Positions 1 through 7,417 are shown, numbered from the stretch's first letter. The stretch: 64,000 nucleotides of DNA from Sulfuritalea sp. (GCA_016716965.1 JADJUP010000013.1:1-64000), one strand, 5' to 3'. The notes: a model not told the origin generated them from the letters alone. Translations and numbers: made by a program.

Positions 1-40
1 GCGATGAAGCCGCGCAGCGCCGGTCACTTCCACGTTCGGC
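1..40 (+). repeat. attC site of an integron cassette (3' part only)
   Basis: Bases 1-24 are identical to bases 691-714 of the complete attC site downstream, and the fragment ends in the same right core, GTTCGGC (34-40). Only the loop, descending stem arm and right core are inside the window; the left half lies beyond base 1. It marks the end of a preceding cassette and the upstream boundary of the BrnTA cassette, with the expected recombination point between G34 and T35. Confidence 0.72.
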
Positions 41-67
41 CCCATAGAAGTGCGCACCACCACCCGT

Positions 68-96
68 TTGACAATCGCAATTAGTGTAGCTACAGT
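68..96 (+). promoter_or_regulatory. cassette promoter for brnTA
   Basis: A perfect -35 TTGACA (68-73) is followed after exactly 17 bp by TACAGT (91-96), which matches four of six -10 bases. An 8-bp palindrome GTAGCTAC (86-93) overlaps the -10 and could serve as an operator half. Transcription would begin near base 102-104, almost on the brnT ATG, so the message would be leaderless or nearly so. It lies inside the cassette, just after the attC remnant, so the operon carries its own promoter. Confidence 0.6.
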
Positions 97-101
97 AATG
101 C

Positions 102-371
102 ATGCGTATCGAATTCGATCCAGCCAAGGATGAGGCAAACCAAGCGAAACACGGCGTGTCCTTGCTCATGGCGGTCGAGCTCGATTGGGAAGCCGCGCTG
201 GTGTGGGTTGATGAACGATTCGAGTACAACGAGATGCGAATGATCGCGCTCGCTCCGAACACCGAAATCCTGTACTACGTGGCCTTTGTAGATCGTGGCA
301 ATGTGCGAAGGATCATCAGCCTCCGCCGCGCCAATCGTCGTGAGGTAAAGCACTATGTCGAAAGTCTCTAA
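102..371 (+). CDS. brnT: BrnT family toxin (type II TA ribonuclease)
   Basis: An 89-residue protein with the two conserved BrnT blocks: the N-terminal FDPAKDEANQAKHGVS (residues 5-20) and the C-terminal RIISLRRANRREVKHY (residues 70-85). Length matches the family (about 90 residues). BrnT has a RelE-like fold and acts as a ribonuclease that inhibits translation until bound by BrnA. The ATG at 102 is the only start that gives the canonical MRIEFDP beginning, but no Shine-Dalgarno precedes it and the promoter -10 is only 5 bp upstream, suggesting leaderless translation. It overlaps brnA by 17 bases in the usual toxin-first order. The pair forms a cassette bounded by attC sites. Activity is inferred from family membership. 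Confidence 0.9.
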   Translation: MRIEFDPAKDEANQAKHGVSLLMAVELDWEAALVWVDERFEYNEMRMIALAPNTEILYYVAFVDRGNVRRIISLRRANRREVKHYVESL

Positions 372-654
372 GCGACCAGCCGTTCGCATGCCGACCGTAG
401 CCGAAGACAAGGCCATTACTGCGGCAGCCAGAAACGACCCCGATGCAAAGCCGCTCACACCTGCTCAGCTAAAGGCAATGGTTCCCTTGCGGTCGTTGCG
501 TGGGCGACCGAAGTCCGAAAACAAGAAGCTGCTGGTATCGGTGCGCTACAGCCCCGAGGTCGTTGCCTACTTCAAGTCCACGGGCGAAGGCTGGCAATCG
601 CGCATGGATGGTGTGCTGCGTCAGTACGTATCGCGCCATTCCCGTAGCGCATAG
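355..654 (+). CDS. brnA: BrnA family antitoxin
   Basis: A 99-residue protein beginning inside the 3' end of brnT (ATG at 355). The C-terminal part, around LLVSVRYSPEVVAYFKSTG and the following WQSRMDGVLRQYV, is the ribbon-helix-helix domain typical of BrnA, which binds both toxin and operator DNA. The N-terminal half is basic and low-complexity, as in other BrnA proteins where it wraps the toxin. The overlap implies translational coupling, so toxin is not made without antitoxin. It is expected to repress the promoter at 68-96. The attC site begins eight bases after its stop codon, as is usual for tightly packed cassettes. Confidence 0.88.
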   Translation: MSKVSKRPAVRMPTVAEDKAITAAARNDPDAKPLTPAQLKAMVPLRSLRGRPKSENKKLLVSVRYSPEVVAYFKSTGEGWQSRMDGVLRQYVSRHSRSA

Positions 655-661
655 GTATGTG

Positions 662-731
662 GCCGAACCCGTCGTTCCAGAGGACGCTGCGCGATGAAGC
701 CGCGCAGCGCCGGTTACCTAGAACGTTCGGC
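662..731 (+). repeat. attC site between the two TA cassettes
   Basis: The left core GCCGAAC (662-668) and right core GTTCGGC (725-731) are perfect inverse complements and extend by one more pair (661/732). Inside, CGCTGCGCG (685-693) and CGCGCAGCG (701-709) form a 9-bp stem with a 7-base loop. This is the architecture of an integron attC site: imperfect palindrome, about 70 bp, directly after a cassette gene. It closes the BrnTA cassette (about 35-725) and opens the HigBA-type cassette (about 726-1462). Confidence 0.82.
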
Positions 732-750
732 CTCTTGGGGCTGGACGCCT

Positions 751-770
751 ATGCGCCTTAGGCGTATAGT
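751..770 (+). promoter_or_regulatory. promoter -10 with overlapping palindromic operator for the HigBA-type cassette
   Basis: Bases 751-767 form a 17-bp palindrome, ATGCGCCT then a central T then AGGCGTAT, with one mismatched pair. It overlaps TATAGT (765-770), a good -10 located 6 bp before the toxin ATG. Antitoxins of this class bind short palindromes over their own promoter, so this is the likely operator for the downstream XRE antitoxin. No convincing -35 was found. Confidence 0.5.
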
Positions 771-776
771 CGCACG

Positions 777-1088
777 ATGCATACCGTAGTCGAAACGTTG
801 CTGTTCCAGCGGCAGTGGCCGCTCTACTGGACCGAAGAGGAACGTGGCGCGTTCGCTGCGTGAATCGCAGAACACCCCGCCGCCGGAAATGTCGTGCCCG
901 AGTCCGGTGGTATCCGTAAGGTACGTTGGGGAAGAGCAGGTTCGGGCAAGTCGGGCGGTGTGCGGGTGATCTACTTCACTCGCAACGCAGAAGGTGAAGT
1001 GGTTTTGCTCACGCTGTATGCGAAGTCGAAAACCGACAACCTCACCGGCCCCAAGTTGAAGGAGATTCGCCGTGTCCTCGAAGAGTAA
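777..1088 (+). pseudogene. HigB/RelE-family toxin interrupted by an in-frame TGA
   Basis: Read from ATG 777, the frame begins MHTVVETLLFQRQ, the usual start of RelE/ParE-family HigB-type toxins, and continues unchanged in frame to 1088. It contains the family core (RKVRWGRAGSGKSGGVRVIYF). Codon 29 (861-863) is TGA where relatives commonly have Trp before IA. Without it the protein would be 103 residues, the normal family length. A GTG at 894 could restart a 64-residue piece, but that lacks the N-terminal half. The toxin is therefore probably inactive, unless the stop is a base-call error or is read through. It overlaps the antitoxin start. Confidence 0.82.
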
Positions 1089-1386
1089 GCCCCTTACGAA
1101 GTCCGAATTGGCAGCCCATGAAGCAAAACGCGACCTTGCTGCGGACCTGTTGCAGTCAGTACGCGAAATGAAGGCTGGTCAAGTTCATGTTGTTTCATCG
1201 CCTGTCATTGAGGCGCGAAAGAAAACTGGCCTGTCTCAGTCCCAATTTGCAGCGCTCATTGGGGTGTCTGTTCGCACATTGCAAGGATGGGAGCAAGGTC
1301 GCAAACAACCGAGCGGTGCTGCCCGGACTTTGCTGGCTATCGCGAGCACAAATCCCAAGGCAGTATTGGCTGTCGCAGGTAGATAG
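1072..1386 (+). CDS. HigA-type XRE antitoxin
   Basis: A 104-residue protein with a C-terminal Cro/C1 helix-turn-helix at about residues 48-88 (ARKKTGLSQSQFAALIGVS, then RTLQGWEQGRKQPSG). This is the layout of antitoxins encoded after RelE/HigB-type toxins. GTG 1072 is chosen because AAGGAGA lies about 7 bases upstream and the gene then overlaps the toxin's end by 17 bases. Its role would be to neutralise the toxin and repress the palindromic operator at 751-767. Here the toxin partner is broken and the antitoxin intact, a state that could still protect the cell from related toxins. The last attC site follows within 15 bases. Confidence 0.85.
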   Translation: MSSKSKPLTKSELAAHEAKRDLAADLLQSVREMKAGQVHVVSSPVIEARKKTGLSQSQFAALIGVSVRTLQGWEQGRKQPSGAARTLLAIASTNPKAVLAVAGR

Positions 1387-1398
1387 CGTGCGCCAGAG

Positions 1399-1468
1399 GC
1401 CGAACCCGTCGTTCCAGGGGACGCGCCGCGATGAAGCTGCGTCGCGCCCCTGAGCTGGCACGTTGGAG
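1399..1468 (+). repeat. terminal attC site of the cassette array
   Basis: Left core GCCGAAC (1399-1405) is identical to that of the previous site, followed by the same CCGTCGTTCCAG stretch and a GATGAAGC loop between GC-rich stem arms. The right core GTTGGAG (1462-1468) has drifted from GTTCGGC and pairs imperfectly with the left core. Degenerate right cores are often seen in the last site of an array. After it the sequence shows ordinary chromosomal genes, so this is taken as the distal boundary. Confidence 0.7.
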
Positions 1469-1605
1469 CTTTAGAGACACCCCTTTTCTAGCCGCAAGCC
1501 GATCGCCGGCTACGCACACTACCTGAGCATGGTCGACTGACAGTTGCTCCGCTGCTATTCCCGCGCGGCATTTCCCTATCCGCTTTCCGCAGGCCAGAAT
1601 TTCCT

Positions 1606-1626
1606 GCCGTATCGCCGGCGCCGACT
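1606..1626 (+). repeat. dispersed 21-bp repeat, copy 1
   Basis: Intergenic copy reading GCCGTATCGCC followed by GGCGCCGACT. Together with the inverted copy at 1989-2009 it brackets the small gene at 1702-1977. Confidence 0.55.
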
Positions 1627-1701
1627 TTCAAAGCGACCTGCGGCGCGTTCCTGTTGGCTCCGGCAGCGGTAAAATATGAAAAAAGAAATAGGGGGAGAAG
1701 C

Positions 1702-1977
1702 ATGAAGTACCGCATCGAGAAGCAAGGAGACGAGGTCGTCATCAGCTTCGAGCAGGTGGGCGGCGAGGCACAGGAGGTGATCGCCGCGATCAGCCGCTGC
1801 CGGCAGGGCGCGCGGGACTGTGCGACAGGCGAGTGCACCAAGATCGGCGACATGAGCACGCAGGGTCAGGGCGTTGAGCTTGCCGTGCGCCTCAAGCCGC
1901 GCGCCGACATGGCGCTGGACGTCGCCAGCCTCGGCGAATGCCTGAAGTACCAACTGCCCAAGCAGATGGACCACTGA
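1702..1977 (+). CDS. hypothetical protein, cysteine-containing
   Basis: A 91-residue soluble protein that I do not recognise. ATG 1702 is preceded by a strong Shine-Dalgarno, GGGGGAG (1690-1696), which decides the start over an in-frame upstream alternative at 1654. The N-terminus (MKYRIEKQGDEVVISFEQ) looks like alternating beta strand. The middle has three cysteines spaced C-x5-C-x4-C, and a fourth occurs near the C-terminus in GECLKYQ. No signal peptide or membrane segment. It stands alone between two inverted copies of the dispersed repeat and ends 33 bases before the secreted hydrolase. A metal or redox role is possible from the cysteines, but nothing else supports it. Confidence 0.65.
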   Translation: MKYRIEKQGDEVVISFEQVGGEAQEVIAAISRCRQGARDCATGECTKIGDMSTQGQGVELAVRLKPRADMALDVASLGECLKYQLPKQMDH

Positions 1978-1988
1978 GTCCGGCGAAG

Positions 1989-2009
1989 AGTCGGCGGCGG
2001 CGATACGGC
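1989..2009 (-). repeat. dispersed 21-bp repeat, copy 2 (inverted)
   Basis: Reverse complement reads GCCGTATCGCC followed by GCCGCCGACT, one base from copy 1. It fills the 33-base gap between the stop at 1977 and the ATG at 2011. Confidence 0.5.
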
Positions 2010-2010
2010 G

Positions 2011-2886
2011 ATGCGAACGGGCACTTTGCGGCTTGCCGCCGGCCATTGCTGGCGAGTCCTGTTCTGGCTGGCCTGCCTGTGCGGCACGGTGGCGGCGCAG
2101 GGCGTAATCGAGGCCGCGGCCGATCCCAACAGCCTGCTGGCCAACGAGGTTGTCACCGTGACACGCGGCGACTACAGCATTTCCGGGCTGGTGACGCGGC
2201 GGCCGGAGGCGAAGGCTTTCAGGTACGGCATCGCGCTGTTTCCGGGGTATCCGTCGATCATGAAGCTGCGCGAGGAGGCGGGGCAGCCGCGCTTCGAGCT
2301 GGGCGGCAATTTCCTGATCCGCGCGCGGCGCCACTGGGTGGATGCCGACACGCTGGTGATTTCGGTGGATGCGCCTTCCGACGAGTGGCGCAGCTTCAGC
2401 CAGCTGTTCCGCGCCGAGCCGCGCTACGGCGCCGACGTGGCGGCGCTGCTGGCGGAGGCCGGGCGCCGCTACGGCATCGCGCAATGGACGCTGGTCGGCA
2501 CCAGCGAGGGCTCGGTGAGCGCCTTCCACGCAGCGCGGATGAACCCGGCGCTGGCGCCGCGCCTGATCCTGACGGCATCGCTGATGGTGGCGGGACGCAA
2601 TGGGCCGGGCCTGTCCGGCGTGGCCTGGAATGAACTTTCATCACGCCTGCTGTGGGTGCACCATGCTGACGATCCCTGCGCCTACACGCCCTACCACGAG
2701 GCGCGGCGCCTCGCGGAACTGACGCGCAGCCCCTTGCTCACGGTGCGCGGCGGCGGGCCGGCACGCGGTGCGCCCTGCGAGGCGCGCAGTGCGCATGGAT
2801 TCGTCGGCGTCGAGCGCGAGACGGTGGCGGCGATGCTGGAGTGGGTGCGGACCGGGCAGGTGGCCGCCGAGGTGGCCGGGAAGTAG
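2011..2886 (+). CDS. secreted alpha/beta-hydrolase-like protein
   Basis: A 291-residue protein with an N-terminal signal peptide (hydrophobic WRVLFWLACLCGTVAA, probable cleavage near residue 29). The fold is suggested by a nucleophile elbow GTSEGS (Ser165), Asp220 or Asp221 in the LLWVHHADDPC strand, and His262 in SAHGFVG, which together make a Ser-Asp-His triad. It should act in the periplasm or outside the cell on an ester or similar bond; the substrate cannot be told. No ribosome-binding site is obvious because a dispersed repeat copy ends two bases before the ATG. It converges on glnD, with 18 bases between the stop codons. Confidence 0.72.
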   Translation: MRTGTLRLAAGHCWRVLFWLACLCGTVAAQGVIEAAADPNSLLANEVVTVTRGDYSISGLVTRRPEAKAFRYGIALFPGYPSIMKLREEAGQPRFELGGNFLIRARRHWVDADTLVISVDAPSDEWRSFSQLFRAEPRYGADVAALLAEAGRRYGIAQWTLVGTSEGSVSAFHAARMNPALAPRLILTASLMVAGRNGPGLSGVAWNELSSRLLWVHHADDPCAYTPYHEARRLAELTRSPLLTVRGGGPARGAPCEARSAHGFVGVERETVAAMLEWVRTGQVAAEVAGK

Positions 2887-2904
2887 CGAGCCGGGCCCCG
2901 GCGC

Positions 2905-5478
2905 TCAGACCTGCAGCACGGCGAGCAGGTCCTGTTCGAGGCGGACCAGTGTGGCGGTCTGCGCCAGTTCCTTGCCGCTGATGAGGAAGACGTCTTCGAC
3001 GCGTTCGCCCAGCGTGGCGATCTTGGCCGTGTGCAGGGTGATGCCGTGCTGGCCGAGGACGCGGGCGATGGCGTAGAGCAGGCCGGGCCGGTCGGCGGCG
3101 GTGATCGACATCAGGTACTGGCTGCCGCGCTCGTCGGCGCGGATCTCGACTTCGGGCGCCACCGGGAAATGCCGCACCAGGCGCGACAGGCGCCCGCCGA
3201 GCGCGGCCGGGAGTTGCGGCTGGGCGACCAGCAGTTCGGCGATGTCGTGCTCGATGAGGCCGATCATGTCGCGGTAGGCCTGGCTGGCGTCGAAGGCGAA
3301 GACGACGAAGCTGTCGAGCGCGTAGCCGTGGCGCGTGGTGTGGATCTTGGCGTCGACGATGCTGTAGCCGAGCCGGGCGAAGAAGCCGCAGAGGCGGGCG
3401 AAGAGCAGCGCCTGGTCGCGCACGTAGACCATCACCTGCAGGCCGTCGCCCATGGGATTGAGCCGCGCCCGCACCACCGGCTTTTCGGCGGATGGGCAGT
3501 GGTAGAGGGTGCGCGCGTGCCAGGCGATTTCGTCGGCGGCGTGGCGCATGAAGTAGCCGGTGTCGAGCTGCTGCCAGAGTTCGCTTTCGACGTCGGGCCG
3601 CAGGCCGTGGTAGCGCAGGATGCGGCGCGCTTCCTCCTGCCGCTCGGCGACGCCGGAAAGCTGCAGCACGGAGCTGCCCTTGAGCACGCTGGCGGTCATG
3701 CGGAAGAGGTCTTCGAGCAGCTTTCCCTTCCAGGTGTTCCACACCTTGGGGCTGGTGCCGCGGATGTCGGCGACGGTGAGCAGGTAGAGCGCGGTGAGGC
3801 GGCGCAAGTCGCCGACGCGGGCGGCGAAGGCGAGCACGACTTCGGGATCGGCCAGGTCCTGCTTTTGCGCCACCTGCGACATGAAGAGGTGCTGCTCGAC
3901 GAGGAACACCACCAGGTCGGCGTCGGCGCCGAGGATGCCGTGGTCCTTGCAGAAGCGCGCCGCGTCCTTCTTGCCGAGTTGGGAATGGTCGCCGCCGCGG
4001 CCCTTGGCGATGTCATGGAACAGCGCGGCGATGTAGAGCAGCCAGCGCTTGTCGAAGCCGACCATCAGGCGCGAACAGAACGGGTATTCGTGGGCCAGCT
4101 CGGGCATGGCGAAGCGGCGCAGGTTGCGCATCACCTGCAGGATGTGCTGGTCGACGGTGTAGACGTGGAACAGGTCGTGCTGCATCTGGCCGACGATGTT
4201 GCCGAAGGCCGGCAGGTAGCGGCCGAGGATGTCGAACTGGTTCATGCGCCGCATCGGGTGGATCAGGTGCTTCTGCTGGAACAGCTTGAGGAACAGTTCG
4301 CGGTTTTTCGGGTCGCGGCGGAAGGCGGCGTCGATCGAGCCCTGGGCGCGCCACAGGGCGCGCATGGTGCGCGGGGTCATGCCCTTGAGCTCGGAGCGCT
4401 GCATCTGCAGCAGGAAGCATTCGAGGATGGCGCGCGGATGGCGCTGGAAGACGTCCTCCTCGCGCACGTCGAGCAGGTCGCGCACCAGCTGGAAATGCTC
4501 GTCGATGATGATGGGGGGGCCCTGCCGGGGGGGCATCAGCCGGTCGGTCAGCACTTGCATGAGCAGCGTGTTGAGTTGCGTCACCAGCTTGGCGTTGCGG
4601 AAATAATGCTGCATCAGCACTTCGGAGGCGCGCTTGGCCGCGGTCGCGGCCATGCCCATCGCGGCGGCGAGCTTTTCCTGGTGGTCGAACAGCAGGCGGT
4701 CCTCGCGCCGGCCGGCGAGCAGGTGCAACTGGATGCGCAGGTCGGACAGTTGTCGGTCGGCGCGCTCCAGCTGGCGCACCTCGGGCATGGTGATGAGGTC
4801 GGCGCCGGCCAGCGATTTCCAGTCGTCGCCGATGCCCGCCGCGCGCGCCACCCAGAGGATCACCTGCAGGTCGCGGATGCCGCCGGGGCTTTCCTTGCAG
4901 TTGGGTTCCAGGCTGTAGGGGGTTTCGTTGAACTTGGCATAGCGTTCGGCCTGTTCGAGCTGCTTGGCCTGGAAGAACATGGCGGGCTGCAGCGTCGCGT
5001 CGTAGCTCTGCTCGAAATCCGCGTAGAGCGTCCGCGCGCCGGCCAGGTAGCGGGCTTCGAGCAGCGAGGTCTGCACCGTGATGTCGCGTTCGGCCTCGTC
5101 GAGGCACTGGTCGATGCTGCGCACGCTGTGGCCGATGTCGAGGCCGATGTCCCAGAGCAGGCCGATCAGCTGTTCGAGCCGCGATGCGGCATCGGATCCT
5201 GTGTCGGTGTGGCGCTGGTCGGGGACCAGGATCAGCAGGTCGACGTCGGAGCCGGGATAGAGCTGGCCGCGACCATAGCCGCCGACGGCCACCAGCGCAT
5301 AGTCGGCGGGCATTTCCAGGGCGCTCCAGACATCGCGCAGGACGCCATCGACCAGTTCGGAGCGGGCGGCCAGCAGCGTGGCGCCGCGCCCGGTGCGGCG
5401 CCAGTCGGCGACCAGATCCTGCTGGCCTTCGACCAGGCGACGGCGCGAGGCTGCGGCCAGTTCGCGCAGGTCGCTCAC
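2905..5478 (-). CDS. glnD: bifunctional uridylyltransferase / uridylyl-removing enzyme GlnD
   Basis: An 857-residue protein that uridylylates and de-uridylylates PII proteins in response to glutamine, the primary nitrogen sensor. It shows the nucleotidyltransferase motif VGGYGRGQLYPGSDVDL near residues 65-82, a PII-uridylyltransferase middle domain, an HD domain (AALFHDIAKGRGGDHS, near residue 490), and two C-terminal ACT domains where glutamine binds. Length is normal for the family. The start is GTG at 5478. It follows map by 70 bases on the same strand, the arrangement common in betaproteobacteria where map-glnD diverge from rpsB. Confidence 0.96.
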   Translation of the reverse strand: MSDLRELAAASRRRLVEGQQDLVADWRRTGRGATLLAARSELVDGVLRDVWSALEMPADYALVAVGGYGRGQLYPGSDVDLLILVPDQRHTDTGSDAASRLEQLIGLLWDIGLDIGHSVRSIDQCLDEAERDITVQTSLLEARYLAGARTLYADFEQSYDATLQPAMFFQAKQLEQAERYAKFNETPYSLEPNCKESPGGIRDLQVILWVARAAGIGDDWKSLAGADLITMPEVRQLERADRQLSDLRIQLHLLAGRREDRLLFDHQEKLAAAMGMAATAAKRASEVLMQHYFRNAKLVTQLNTLLMQVLTDRLMPPRQGPPIIIDEHFQLVRDLLDVREEDVFQRHPRAILECFLLQMQRSELKGMTPRTMRALWRAQGSIDAAFRRDPKNRELFLKLFQQKHLIHPMRRMNQFDILGRYLPAFGNIVGQMQHDLFHVYTVDQHILQVMRNLRRFAMPELAHEYPFCSRLMVGFDKRWLLYIAALFHDIAKGRGGDHSQLGKKDAARFCKDHGILGADADLVVFLVEQHLFMSQVAQKQDLADPEVVLAFAARVGDLRRLTALYLLTVADIRGTSPKVWNTWKGKLLEDLFRMTASVLKGSSVLQLSGVAERQEEARRILRYHGLRPDVESELWQQLDTGYFMRHAADEIAWHARTLYHCPSAEKPVVRARLNPMGDGLQVMVYVRDQALLFARLCGFFARLGYSIVDAKIHTTRHGYALDSFVVFAFDASQAYRDMIGLIEHDIAELLVAQPQLPAALGGRLSRLVRHFPVAPEVEIRADERGSQYLMSITAADRPGLLYAIARVLGQHGITLHTAKIATLGERVEDVFLISGKELAQTATLVRLEQDLLAVLQV

Positions 5479-5548
5479 TGGACTGCCTTCGTCCTGCGGG
5501 CAGCGCGACGAGTGGCGCTCATGCTGCCTCGGGCCGGCGTGGCCATGT

Positions 5549-6358
5549 TCAGGGATTGACGTGGATGTGGGGAGGGCAGGGCGGCGCGCCGGCCGACATG
5601 GTCATGACTTCAACGCCGGTGTCGGTGACGCGCACGGTATGCTCGAATTGTGCGGAGAGGCTGCGATCCTTGGTGACGATGGTCCAGCCGTCGGGCAGTT
5701 CGGAGATCGACGCCTTGCCGGCGTTGATCATCGGCTCGATGGTGAACACCATGCCGGGCACCAGCAGCGGGCCCTCGGTGCCGCGGCCGTAATGCAGCAC
5801 CTGCGGTTCCTCGTGGAAATTGCGGCCGATGCCGTGGCCGCAGAATTCGCGCACCACGGAGAATCCGGCGCCTTCGGCGTGCTTCTGGATCGCGGCACCG
5901 ATCACGCCCAGCGGCACGCCGGGCCGGACCTGGGCGATGCCGATCCACATGCATTCGTGCGTCATGGAGACCAGGCGCCGGGCCAGGATCGATACATCGC
6001 CGACGCAGAAGGTGCGGCTGGTGTCGCCGTGCCACCCATCCTTGATGGTGGTGATGTCGAGGTTGACGATGTCGCCCTTCTTCAGCGCGCGATCGTTGGG
6101 CACGCCGTGGCAGACCTGATGGTTCACCGATGCACAGATCGACTTGGGGTAGGGCGCGTAGCCGGGCGGCGCGTAATTGAGCGGGGCGGGGATGCAGCCC
6201 TGCACATCGACCATGTATTCGTGGCAGAGCCTGTCGAGTTCCGCGGTGGTGACCCCCGGCTTGACGAAGGGTTCGATGTAGTCGAGGACTTCGCCGGCCA
6301 GGCGGCAGGCGATCCGCATGGCGGCGATGTCCTCGGCGGTTTTTATGGAGATGGCCAT
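5549..6358 (-). CDS. map: methionine aminopeptidase, type I
   Basis: A 269-residue enzyme that removes the initiator methionine from nascent proteins. The five metal ligands of the pita-bread fold are visible: Asp in VNLDITTIKDG, Asp in WHGDTSRTF, His in FCGHGIGRNFHEEP, Glu in TIEPMINAG and Glu in SAQFEHTVRVT. The short N-terminus lacking an extension defines type I. Start ATG 6358. It lies between the cyclase-like gene (134-base gap) and glnD, all on the minus strand, and diverges from the ribosomal cluster, which fits a housekeeping translation-linked role. Confidence 0.96.
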   Translation of the reverse strand: MAISIKTAEDIAAMRIACRLAGEVLDYIEPFVKPGVTTAELDRLCHEYMVDVQGCIPAPLNYAPPGYAPYPKSICASVNHQVCHGVPNDRALKKGDIVNLDITTIKDGWHGDTSRTFCVGDVSILARRLVSMTHECMWIGIAQVRPGVPLGVIGAAIQKHAEGAGFSVVREFCGHGIGRNFHEEPQVLHYGRGTEGPLLVPGMVFTIEPMINAGKASISELPDGWTIVTKDRSLSAQFEHTVRVTDTGVEVMTMSAGAPPCPPHIHVNP

Positions 6359-6492
6359 GGAAGCTCGGCTGTATCGGGGATTGGCATTCTAACGCTCATG
6401 GCGGCGGCAGCCACCGGTCGGCGCGCAATCATGGAAAGCTCGCCCCGGGCGGGCGAACCGAGGCAAGCCGGCACTGGCCGGTGGCCGTGACC

Positions 6493-7251
6493 TCAATCGA
6501 ATACGCGTTCGCCCTTGCGGTAGAACTTCACGGAATAGGCCACCTGCCCTTCGGGGTATTCCTTGGTGGCCACCGACTTGGTTTCGATCTCGTAGGCCAG
6601 TTCGTCGGAGAGGCGGCCGCAGACCGAGTTCATGCTTTCGAGCAGGCGGCTGCCCGGGTAGGCGTTGAGCACCAGGTGGTAGGGCGGGCAGGCGTCGCAC
6701 ATGCGAACCGAACCGACGATGGGCGAGCCGATGATGGTGAGGTCGCCGACGATCGGCGTCAGGTAGCAGGGGCCGGCATCCACACCGATCGAAAGGCCGA
6801 TGCCGCTGGGTTCGTTGCGCATGTTGGCGACGAAGGCCGGGTAGTAGTAGCTGCGGAAGTTGTCCATCACCGAACAGCAGAAGTCCAGCACCAGGTCCAT
6901 GCAGTCGGCGAAGGACTTTTCCACCAGCCAGTAGCAGATGAAGCCGTCGCCGGTGAATTTGTCGAACCAGCCGTCGTGGTAGTGCAGCACGGTACGGAAT
7001 TCGGCGACGAAGTCGTCGAGGATTTTCGCGTACTGCGGAATTTCGATGGATTCCTTGAGTACCGCGGAGGAGCGCCGGATGTCGACGGTCAGCACGATTG
7101 CCTCGATAGCGGTCAGTTCCCGGATGGCCTTGCGTATCGTCGAGGAGACGTTGGTCCGGGTCGGATCGAGGCGGTCGAGCGGGGCGTGGCTGTGGAACTG
7201 GTGCTCGATGTTCGAGTCCGCAGTGAAGCGGTTGAGGGCGAAAAGGCTCAC
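6493..7251 (-). CDS. class III nucleotide cyclase-like protein with altered active site
   Basis: A 252-residue soluble protein with class III cyclase signatures: the first metal-binding Asp in LTVDIRRSS and the second in FDKFTGDGF, including the Lys two residues before TGD. The segment that normally reads G-D-x-V-N-x-A-x-R instead reads GSPIVGSVRM, so the base-contacting Asp and the transition-state Asn are replaced while the Arg remains. Activity as a cyclase is therefore uncertain. GTG 7251 is chosen because GGAG lies 9 bases upstream; an in-frame TTG at 7266 would place that site inside the gene. No sensor domain or membrane segment was seen. It sits between map and rpsB, where most relatives have nothing. 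Confidence 0.7.
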   Translation of the reverse strand: MSLFALNRFTADSNIEHQFHSHAPLDRLDPTRTNVSSTIRKAIRELTAIEAIVLTVDIRRSSAVLKESIEIPQYAKILDDFVAEFRTVLHYHDGWFDKFTGDGFICYWLVEKSFADCMDLVLDFCCSVMDNFRSYYYPAFVANMRNEPSGIGLSIGVDAGPCYLTPIVGDLTIIGSPIVGSVRMCDACPPYHLVLNAYPGSRLLESMNSVCGRLSDELAYEIETKSVATKEYPEGQVAYSVKFYRKGERVFD

Positions 7252-7382
7252 GGTCTGTATCTCCAAAAGAGAGTGCAGCGGGTCAGGAGCATGCGGCGAA
7301 GGCGAAAAATAACACTGTAGTCATGGATAAAGGCGATTTTCGGCGAATCGGGGCGTTTTCCCCCAATGCCGGCCCCCGTGTC

Positions 7383-7411
7383 TTGTGCCTGCCTGCCCGA
7401 GCCGCTATAAT
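7383..7411 (+). promoter_or_regulatory. promoter of the rpsB-tsf cluster
   Basis: TTGTGC (7383-7388), a 17-bp spacer and a perfect TATAAT (7406-7411). Predicted transcription start is near 7418, giving a leader of about 120 bases before rpsB. Confidence 0.75.
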
Positions 7412-7417
7412 CCCGCG

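Noticed and set aside
3031..5559. Long open frame (842 codons) on the plus strand across glnD and into map
   Set aside because: It is antisense to glnD, whose domains and motifs are all clear; GC-rich third positions create such shadow frames. Its composition is repetitive (Gly/Ala/Glu/Val/His) with no recognisable domain.
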